A stretch of 64,000 nucleotides of DNA from Angiostrongylus vasorum (lineage: Eukaryota; Nematoda; Chromadorea; Rhabditida; Metastrongylidae), in the NCBI GenBank assembly GCA_018806985.1, contig JADANN010000437.1, forward strand, positions 770,501 through 834,500, given 5' to 3'. Both the position numbers and the translations under genes were made by a program. Shown here one piece after another: positions 56,239 to 64,000 of the stretch. The stretch's first letter is position 1. Each line of letters begins with the position of its first letter. Under the pieces are notes generated by a model. That model saw only the letters and a list, made by a program, of their open reading frames with translations. It did no database searches and had not been told where the DNA came from.

Positions 56239-57067
56239 TATCGTTTGTGAAGAAAGAATGGAAAGAGGCTACATGCGGCAGAAGTGTTAAAGGGAAGTGT
56301 GCAGTATATCTTCCTCACACAACCTTTTTCGTTTTTCTAGGTTTGCTACACTTGTTCTTAGTTTTTCTTAGCCATTTCATCTAGACAAACCACTAGCTGA
56401 GATAAAAACTGTTACGAGGAGTCTTAAAACGATTTGAATAACTAATTTCATTCTCAATGCAGAAAGTCAAAGAGGAAAGGAAGTCAATGAATGAGACTAA
56501 TACTTCAGAGCTAACAAAAATATAGAAAGAAAAACTTATAAAAATTATACGAATGTCATTCGAATGACCTCACGCTACCAACAAATGCGCGTACTGTCGC
56601 AGGCAAAAGAACTCCTTTGTTTGAACTGTATTTGGAAAACAAATTTTGCACATACGGACAGAAATGGACCAAATTGTGCAAAACAGTTAATGTATAGTGG
56701 TGTCTACGTTGAAAGTAAACGATGTCCTGCAGCGATTGCTGCATTACGGTAGTAGTAGGACCCTAGTGCACCATGAGATCTAACAGTACGTCAGCAGACT
56801 GAACTACAAGCGCGACTGGTTAAGAGGACAAAGTCTCTCGAAACGTCAATCAGCTGTGTCGAGAAAAACCTTTTGCAACAAACTTAGGTCTCACCAGTAA
56901 TACAGAAAGTTGCTGCGTGGTCTCAAATTTAATAACTTGGCAGAAAAGCACACAGCTATCATTCTTGGAAGAGAGTAGAAACTGCATCAACATATGCAAT
57001 AAATACAGAAATCAATGAGGCTCACCGTCGATTTGAAGCGAAAAAGCCGACCGTACGAAGTGCGTGG

Positions 57068-57388
57068 TCAGGCCAAACAGTGCAATACGTCAATGGCAAT
57101 TGACGATGGGAGTTCAAACACTCGAGGGATTTTTCTTAGTGCAGAACTGCTAAAATCTCGTGCGCTTACTAATGCCTTCTCATAGCTTACCCCTGGATTA
57201 CAAGTTCTGATTAATTTCATGATTTGCTCACCACAACGAATGCTGGAGGTACTGTAGGCTGATAAAAGTATCTGTTCTTCCTTGTATTTCCCTGGTTTAC
57301 TCGCAACGGTTTTCCTAAAAGTGTTATCCATTCCAATGGCTTTTGTCGACAAGGCATAGATATAGTAAAGATTAAGCAGATTGTGCAT
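57068..57388 (-). CDS. Candidate coding region, unrecognised
   Basis: A 106-codon minus-strand frame begins with ATG nine bases after an acceptor (TCTCTTTAG), as for a trans-spliced first exon. It opens MHNLLNLYYIYALSTKAIGM and includes FRKTVASKPGKYKEEQILLS. A consensus donor (GGGGTAAGC) follows IRTCNPG, so the first exon may end near 57208. No family recognised; the length is only moderately improbable by chance. A competing plus-strand frame at 57009-57103 overlaps its end. Confidence 0.35.
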   Translation of the reverse strand: MHNLLNLYYIYALSTKAIGMDNTFRKTVASKPGKYKEEQILLSAYSTSSIRCGEQIMKLIRTCNPGVSYEKALVSARDFSSSALRKIPRVFELPSSIAIDVLHCLA

Positions 57389-57944
57389 TTTTCACCTTTC
57401 TAAAGAGATCTAATTCAACTTGGCAGTGCTGCTTTAGCGCACTCTTCAGCGCGAGAATTTTTTTATTCCATTATTTTCTAATACGCTGTTCCTCTGCAAT
57501 ACTGGAAAACAGTGGAGCCTTTAGACCGTTTTTTTGTTAAAATTTCTCCGTTAGCTTTTTAAAAACAGGTCAAAGAACAAAAAACCGAGGAAAAGGGAGA
57601 TAGACTAACCATTTTGGCGCGTGTCCCGATATCAGCAATCTTTTCGCTTGAAAAGCAAAGCTTTCAGCAAAGACTTTAACAATGAGCTTGGAACACTGCT
57701 TTTCCCAAATTTTGCTTGGTTTAGTGGGAACAGGAGATGGAAAAACCGAAAGTTGCTAAAACAAATTTTAGTTGCCCGGTGAAGTTTTGATATTATGAAC
57801 CAAATGAATCTCAGCCACTACCTTCTCAAAATATAAACGTGGATTCTCACGGATTACTATTCTTCTGTATTCAGCAGTTCCCACAGAGCTGTTATAAAAC
57901 TTTACTCGAGTGATGTTTCGAGATGTATCTTCGTCTTAGCCAGA

Positions 57945-58222
57945 AGTATAAAGGATGAAGGATAAAGCTCTCGGCGTTGATCAATCCCCTGAGGGATGCG
58001 CCATACATTCGACTTCATTAAGCATAGTTGGAAGTGATTGAATGCAAATCTGGCCTTTACAATGACTCGTGGTGGCCTAGTGCTGCTATCCTCCCAGACA
58101 AGTCTCGTATCAATTTGCCGACCCTGGAGAGTTGGAAGGGTGGTGGGCCATGGGCCCGGGAATCGATTCCGCGTGTGTATCGTAGAGGCGTCTCCAATCA
58201 CTGCGCCACATGCCCCTTAACG
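57945..58222 (-). repeat. S-A SINE
   Basis: AGGATAAAGCTCTCGGCGTT to CACTGCGCCACATGCCCC, with a 20-bp deletion after ACTCGTGGTGGCC. Confidence 0.88.
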
Positions 58223-58599
58223 GGAAGTCGAAATAGTAACTCTCCACAAGTCTGTTTTCTGTTCTTGCTTCGTTCTCGCATTCAGTGATGTTTTCGGATC
58301 TAGAAATAAACTATGGTTTTGCATCGTCATCCAATGGTGGACGAAAGTCATAGGATTCACTGTCATCAAATAATTGGTGTCGTCCTAGAAGAATCCTAGT
58401 GGCAAACAAATTACTTCCCTATCCAGATTACTTCGCTTTCCAGACGCTGAAACTGGTGACAGGCTGAGAACTTACTTGCACGGATATTTCAGGTAGCAAA
58501 AAACGAAAAAAAATCAGTTCGTTCGGCATTCAACGTGTAAATTAGGGAAGAACACAATGCCAACTTTTTATTTCAAATAAAAAGTTAGCATCGTGATTT

Positions 58600-58845
58600 T
58601 AATTACGGGCTCAGCTTAACTGGGTTCAGTGCCGATCTGGGCTCCCAGATCAATCCCGTTGACGGGTGATTGCTGATGGCACTGATCGATAAAACTAACT
58701 GAGAGACAAGCGAAACGAACGACCCGCTTGGTGTGGTGCTCAACAGCTTAGACATCGGAAAGGGTAATAGCGCGTTCGTTTCCCCACCGCAGACACCTAT
58801 GGTCCAGAGTTTTGCAAATCTCTCAGCATAATTCCTGTTGAGAGA
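58600..58845 (+). repeat. S-C SINE
   Basis: Full-length forward copy: GGGCTCAGCTTAACTGGGTT, CAATCCCGTTGACGGGTGAT, GGTAATAGCGCGTTCGTTTC, GTTTTGCAAATCTCTCAGCA. Confidence 0.88.
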
Positions 58846-59429
58846 AAATATTAGAGCCTGAATTTACTGCCAAATTCGTTCCGAACTCAAACCTGAACAC
58901 CTATGTGGATGGAGGTTTTAAGAAAACGAAAAGAATGTAGGAAGCATGCATAAGCAAGGAAGCACGGTATACTCACAACTTGCGAAAATGGGTCAACCGG
59001 TAATTTTGTAATATCCACTCATCATTCACCCTTCATTGTATCTCAGCGAGTCCTTTTTGCAGTGAAAAGCGATCCAATCAAGAATTTGAAAGCAAACGTT
59101 TTTGTGACTCATACTCCTTTTGTCAGTTGACGTTCATAGAGATTTTTGCTATCATTTGATTAGTAGTGTAATTCCACATTAATTTAAGACGTGTTTCACG
59201 GAAAGTTCTTTATCATGGCTTTAAAACACCGTCTACCGTCGAAGTTGGGGGCAATACCTAATTCCTGTCGGTGTTGGAAAAGATTTAGCCCAGCTGTTGT
59301 ACTTTCTATTCATATCTCTTCTATGTTGAACCAGCATAACTAGCCAATAAAGTCTGAACTTCTCTATCACAAAAGTGACAAATCAAAAAACCTTTAGCAA
59401 GATTTTTCAGAGAAGGATTTTCTTCTCTA
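58846..59429. other. No gene seen
   Basis: Unique AT-rich sequence; no splice-flanked frame worth reporting. Confidence 0.35.
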
Positions 59430-59718
59430 CAGGGCTGGTGTGGGGCAGTGGTCGGAGGCGCCCTGCAACACACACGTGAAATCGATCCCCGCGCCTATGG
59501 CCCATGGAGCCCTCCATCCCTCCGAGGTCGGTAAATTGGTACCAGACTTGCATGGGAGGATAGCAGCACTGGCCCGATACATCGGTAGGCCACCGCGAGT
59601 CATTGCAAAGGGCCAGATATGCATTCAATCTCCTCCAAACCGATGCTTAATGAAAGTCGAATGCATGGCGCATCCCTCAGGGATTGATCAACGCCAGAGC
59701 TTTATCCTTTAGTATATA
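59430..59718 (+). repeat. S-A SINE
   Basis: GGCTGGTGTGGGGCAGTGGT head, AAATCGATCCCCGCGCC B box, end GAGCTTTATCCTTT. The frame MGQWSEAPCNTHVKSIPA across it is the typical S-A pseudo-ORF. Confidence 0.9.
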
Positions 59719-59950
59719 TGACTTCGACCAATATTCAATCCAATGAATGAAATTTCAATCTACTTCTTTTGTAGCAGATTTATTTAAAACTTGTTCGAAG
59801 GCTTTACTACGCAAAATATCCAGGGAGTCATCGATTCAGACTTGAGAAACAGTGCACAGATCCATCGTTCAGCACGTCATCCTTCATTCTTAAGAATGCG
59901 GAACTGTTTGACACATATTTCTTTTCTTCCACATTCTAATATTGGCTTAG

Positions 59951-60063
59951 TTGTGAACTGGCAAAAACGCCCTTTGAGTCACTGCGATAGCAAGCGCGGG
60001 ACGCGTGACGAAAGACCTGAGAAAGCACCAGCTGGACGCTCTGAACTCTATGAAGACTTCTAG
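59951..60063 (+). CDS. Candidate terminal exon, unrecognised
   Basis: After acceptor ATTGGCTTAG a frame reads VNWQKRPLSHCDSKRGTRDE, then RPEKAPAGRSELYEDF and a TAG. GC-rich and charged relative to the surroundings. Only 36 codons, so chance is possible; no partner exon found. Confidence 0.25.
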
Positions 60064-60845
60064 TTCAGCTATATTTAACATTTTCTAAGAGAGCAAACAG
60101 TTACATTACAAAACGAGCGCATAAAGGCAAGCTATTATCTATGTGTTATAGGTCATTTTATAGGTCACTTTCAATGAAGTTTGAAAGGAAAGATTCTCTC
60201 CAGAACAGCTCTATCAACTCCAGTTTCATTAAGTGATTATTAAGCTCAAACTTATTAAACTGGTAACAATAAATTCTATTTTGCACGGTCGTAGACCAAA
60301 GCGGGCTACTGATGTTTACTTGTTTAATGAATATGAAGGGCTCAACAATTTCGATATAGTGTCTTCTCCCAGCTGTTTTCTAACCAGAAAGTAACCACAG
60401 AGAAGGTGCCGTACTCGGCGGCCGCATGGGTTTAGTCACAGCTGGACTTACAGGTGGAAGTGTCGAGCTCCCTGATAGGCTAGGCAGGCAAGTGAATCTC
60501 CGTTGTACAGCGTAATTCAGTACTTAGAAAGCTGCTAGGCCCATATAAGGCGATAAGCGGCTAAGGTAATTTTTCCACCCTTTTCTTTATAATCTGAAGG
60601 GCAAACACCGAAAATGTATGATGAGTAACGTCGTTGAAGGTCCATGTTTAGTTTACACGAAGACTAGTTTCTTTGCTGATTCGAAATGTTTACCGAAATC
60701 TAGAAAACCTCACAAAATCCGAAAAATTTTATTCATAGAAAGACACTTATTATTTAACTTGAACGTTAATGAATGACTACTCGTATATTTAGAGAACTTT
60801 TAACGATTAAAATTACTAACTGGTGCTATATTCAGCACTAATTAA
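60064..60845. other. No gene seen
   Basis: AT-rich sequence. A short block at 60410-60560 (CTGATAGGCTAGGCAGGCAA, GTTGTACAGCG) looks like an old S-D remnant. Confidence 0.3.
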
Positions 60846-60849
60846 TGAA

Positions 60850-61138
60850 GTAAAAGGATAAAAGACAAAGCTGTCGGCGTTGATCAATCTTTGAGGGATG
60901 CGATGCGCCATGCATTCGACTTCATTAAGTATCGTTGGAGGTGATTGAATGCATATCTGACCTTTACAATGTCTCGCGGTGACCTACCGATGTAGCGAGC
61001 CAGTTCCTCCCAGACAAGTCTGGCACCAATTTGCCGACACCGGAGAGATGGAAGGCTTGGTGGGCCATAGGCGCGGGGATCGATCCCACATGTGTGTCGC
61101 ACTGGCGCCTCCAACCACTGTGCCACACGCGCCCCTAA
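60850..61138 (-). repeat. S-A SINE
   Basis: AAGGATAAAAGACAAAGCTG to CCACTGTGCCACACGCGCCC; carries a small duplication GATGCGATGCGCC near its 3' body. Confidence 0.88.
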
Positions 61139-61289
61139 TTGATGAAGTATGAACAAAAAATTTAAGCCTAATTGATCAACTGAAAATTGTTATCTGATAA
61201 TTTTTTTCACCGTTGATCATGTAAGGGGTAAGAGTACCACAGTAGTAGAGACATCTTTAAATAAGCGCAAAGCCCCTGTTGGACCTAGA

Positions 61290-61570
61290 CTGGGATAAGA
61301 AAGCTTCCCATCTGTGGTTAGTATTTTGGTACCGGATTTACCTGAAAAAACTAATTTTCCATTCACAAGGTCCGACAAATGCTCGTGGTGAAGCCTTGCA
61401 ACGTCCTAGCATTGCTATCCCATAATTTCAAGAAGAATTCACTCGTTGGGAATTCAAGACCATTCATGAACATGTGAAAAGACCTCAAGCAGCAGTCGGA
61501 CCCATACGTTTTAAACCTTTGTAGATGGTAGAGGTGAGAACGTGAATCAAATAAAAAAGTGTTGATGCAG
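61290..61570 (+). repeat. S-B SINE, 3' part, diverged
   Basis: GTACCGGATTTACCTGAAAA, GAATTCACTCGTTGGGAATT, GACCTCAAGCAGCAGTCGGA and an A-rich end match the S-B body; the tRNA-like head is not recognisable. Confidence 0.6.
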
Positions 61571-61886
61571 CATAGTAGCTGATGTTAGGCAATATCAAAA
61601 AAATGTTCTTGTCAACTCTAACCAACCCGAAACGCTCGACGACCGCTTCATTAAGGGACGAAGTCGACCCTATTTACTAGGTTTTTCAAGAAACGGGAAA
61701 ATGGAATGTAGGAGAGCTCTTTAACCTGTATTTGAGTTCTCAGTTGTAACTAAACAGTCCTCGAAGGTAAAAAAGCATAAAACTGCAGTAAGTTGAGGCG
61801 TTTTATGTCCGTGGATAGAAATCCTTTTTCCGCCTCCTTCCTCTTTGTCTATTTTTTAAAATTTTTTCTCCTACTTTTCTTCTTAG

Positions 61887-61985
61887 AATTTGAGCAGGTT
61901 ACGATATTATCGATCGACGGGCTATTCCGATGAGGCTGTCGTTTGTCTGTTTGAACATCGAACACGTCGTCTGCTGAGTCAGTGA
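61887..61985 (+). CDS. Candidate terminal exon, unrecognised
   Basis: A strong acceptor (CTTTTCTTCTTAG) is followed by NLSRLRYYRSTGYSDEAVVC, LFEHRTRRLLSQ and a stop. Codon use is non-AT-biased. 32 codons only; no upstream exon found. Confidence 0.25.
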   Translation, partial: NLSRLRYYRSTGYSDEAVVCLFEHRTRRLLSQ

Positions 61986-62309
61986 TGTAAACGACAACGA
62001 CGGCAAGAGAAGTACATCACCAAGATGGTAAAAACATCTGGTATACAAGATTTTTAACAATTTTATTCTAACGTACATAATAGTGCAAGTCAACTAGTTC
62101 TATTTTTTTTCCGATTTAAGCAAGTAAAAAAGCAAATTTGAACATCATTGATCTATTAGAAACTAAATGAAATCCAGTTGAGAAAAACGTTGAGAAAAAG
62201 CTGTGGAAAAAAAGAAGCAATAGTTTCTATATCATTGTTACTGAGAGTCAACGGTAGAAAGGTTCGAGACAGAAGAAAAGTCTAGAAATCTGAGTTGTGA
62301 GCAAGATAA

Positions 62310-62425
62310 TAAGGGCCTCAGTGGCGCAGTGTGTAATGCGCGAGTCTCGGGAAAGGGAAATCGTGGCTCGCTCTGCCCTACTGTCCGAGTTTTGCGGATA
62401 TCTCAGCACTGTTGAATTGTGATCG
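62310..62425 (+). repeat. S-C-like SINE fragment
   Basis: GGGCCTCAGTGGCGCAGTGT head resembles a real tRNA A-box region and is followed by the S-C tail (CCGAGTTTTGCGGATATCTC). Links the S-C tail to a different tRNA-like head. Confidence 0.5.
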
Positions 62426-62654
62426 TTTAAAAATGTGAAGTAAGAAGGAAAGAAGGGAAGTACGTATTAAGGAAGCGTATAATTGGAATCCACTTTTTAA
62501 GTAATAATCTGGAAGTAGTGCTCTTATAACTGTGGTTTTCTTAGGTTTTGATTTAACCTAACTTTATCTGAAATAGCAGCAATTTAGGATTCATAGTTGT
62601 AACAATGACACTGACTGTTCTTCTGAAGTTTTGAAGTCGAGATTAAAAATTACT

Positions 62655-62845
62655 TGCTTATCCACAACGATGCTGAGGTATTCGCAAAACTTGGACCCAG
62701 AGCCAGATCGAACCCGATTTCCCCTTCCAGGGGCTCGCGTTCGATCCGTTCCGGGGTGCAACTTTTGCGCATATCTCAGCATCGTTGTGGTTGTAGTTCG
62801 CATCATACCCTGCTGTGAAAAAATTGTGGTAGGCTGAAAATAAAA
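62655..62845. repeat. Inverted pair of S-C tails
   Basis: ACAACGATGCTGAGGTATTC (about 62665) is mirrored by ATATCTCAGCATCGTTGTGG (about 62772), with S-C head sequence between (GGGGCTCGCGTTCGATCCGT). It can fold into a hairpin of about 45-bp arms. Confidence 0.65.
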
Positions 62846-63399
62846 AAAAAGTTAACATTTGCTTAGAGTTGCAATGAGATTGATTTATGCCATCATTAAT
62901 GTTCATGTTATTAATAATTCCTTTTCTCACCAATAACGGTAGTGAAACCTATGATGACAACAATATATATTTATAAGGCCATCCTACACCCTACTTCAAC
63001 GATATCGCACGTTGATGTACACATTAGGGTTTGAGCACATTAAAAAACTATCCGGCTGATAATAGATTCTACATTTCCGGAATGCCAGGTGCAAATGAAC
63101 CCTGTGCTGTAAGGTGTCGTCGTCCAAGAAGAAACCCAGTTCTGAGATTGCAAACTTCTTCGCGATCCATGAACCACGGTGAATGCCTCTGGTGATGAAC
63201 TAAGATCGCCCGACTACGAAAGCCTCATTATCTCTGGAGAGACTTGTTGCCTAGTCAGTAACAAATCAGTTAAATCAAAAATGTGTAGGAGCATGCAGAA
63301 TTCTTCGTGGAAACGAAAAAATGAAGCGTGAGATTGTAGTAATGACAACAATAATAATCACAATGTGGTCACTTTTTTCATTTACAGTCTATTCTTTTT

Positions 63400-63568
63400 T
63401 AAAGCAAGGTATTATGTGAAATACAAAGATAGGGATGCCGAGATATTTGCACAACACCGCACCGTTGGTGTCTGCGGATGGGATCGAACACGCTCTTACC
63501 CCTTCCGGGTGTTCACCACTACACCATGCGAGTCCTCCGCTTCGCCTTTCTCTCAGCCGTTGCATTAA
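63400..63568 (-). repeat. S-C SINE fragment
   Basis: AGCAAGGTATTATGTGAAAT, GATGCCGAGATATTTGCACA, CACTACACCATGCGAGTCCT. Confidence 0.75.
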
Positions 63569-63597
63569 AAAAAGCACAGACAGTAAATAAAAAAGAC

Positions 63598-63855
63598 TAT
63601 ATTGGGATTTATACCACAGTTTCGGCTTAACTGGCTTCAGTGTCGATTCGTGCTCCCCAGATCAATCTCGTTGACGGGTGATTGCTGATAGCACCTATTA
63701 GTCAATAACACGCCTGAGAGAGGGAAAACGAGGGATTCGCATGGTGTGGTGGCGAACGCGTTAGCTCTCGCAAAAGGTAGTGACTTTCTGGGGGTTCGTT
63801 CCCCACCGGGCAGTCTAGATTTTTGCAAATTTCTCAGTATCATAATGGTTAATAA
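63598..63855 (+). repeat. S-C SINE
   Basis: Forward copy: TCAATCTCGTTGACGGGTGA, GCATGGTGTGGTGGCGAACG, GGGGGTTCGTTCCCCACC, TTTTTGCAAATTTCTCAGTA. Opposite in direction to the preceding fragment. Confidence 0.85.
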
Positions 63856-64000
63856 CAATATTATTCTTTTCTCTTTCTTTCCAAGCACTACGTAGTAATG
63901 AGGATCAGAGCGGAAGTGTTTTAATTGTAAAATATGAGCTTTAAAAAAAAGCAGTGATAAAAACATTAGCTTTTGTTGTTGCCGCTGTTCTTACTACCAT

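Noticed and set aside
56463..57103. Short acceptor-led plus-strand frames (KVKEERKSMNETN at 56463 and INEAHRRFEAKKPTVRS at 57009)
   Set aside because: Each is about 20-31 codons, expected by chance next to an AG; no partner exon or recognised family.

Overview
Eukaryotic, AT-rich, intron-rich DNA that looks like a clade V parasitic nematode, most likely a strongylid/hookworm. The reasons are TTTTCAG-type splice acceptors, exons of 60-170 nt separated by introns from about 50 nt to several kb, nematode-like orthologues, an SL1-like sequence, and a very high density of tRNA-derived SINEs together with RTE-type LINE relics. The species call is inference. No bacterial genes, rRNA, CRISPR array or convincing free-standing tRNA was seen.

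Three genes are recognised with good support. (1) 2835-5223 (+): the ribosome-biogenesis factor NSA2, nine exons; one surplus G in a G-run in exon 8 breaks the frame as printed. (2) 10372-12349 (-): two exons that join into one homeodomain of the MNX/HB9 (CEH-12) type, split by an intron between homeodomain residues 44 and 45. (3) about 29964-49171 (-): a complete innexin (gap-junction/hemichannel subunit) in at least 12 certain exons (30707-49171) plus a probable serine-rich tail. Its exons cover about 1.2 kb of a locus of about 19 kb. A fourth probable gene end is the 500-nt terminal exon at 19145-19644 (-), with PPxY and RVxF-like motifs. Several shorter splice-flanked open stretches are listed at low confidence.

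Most of the remaining sequence is repeats. I use four working names for tRNA-like SINE families. S-A (about 280 bp) has a head reading TGGCGCAGTGGTCGGAGGCG and ends GCTTTATCCTTTT. S-B is about 350 bp. S-C (150-330 bp) has a head around TGGTGTGGTGGTGAACGCG. S-D is about 390 bp. S-B and S-D end in sequence matching the 3' end of the RTE element at 46640-48957, the classic sign of SINEs mobilised by a partner LINE. That RTE lies antisense in innexin intron 1 and is itself interrupted by a foldback element with nearly identical arms of about 300 bp.

Layout: 0-2.5 kb repeats; 2.8-5.2 kb nsa-2 with SINEs in introns 2 and 5; 5.5-7.7 kb repeats including an RTE relic; 8.7 kb SL1-like sequence; 10.4-12.3 kb homeobox gene; 12.8-14.5 kb an unassigned coding-like stretch and a 123-bp tandem repeat; 16.6 kb AT microsatellite; 19.1 kb terminal exon; 20-29 kb SINE-rich intergenic DNA; 30-49 kb innexin with heavily invaded introns; 49.7-64 kb SINE-rich DNA with a few possible small genes. 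The three recognised genes have unrelated jobs (60S assembly, neuronal transcription, electrical coupling), so the window is ordinary nuclear gene neighbourhood and not an operon or a dedicated system.
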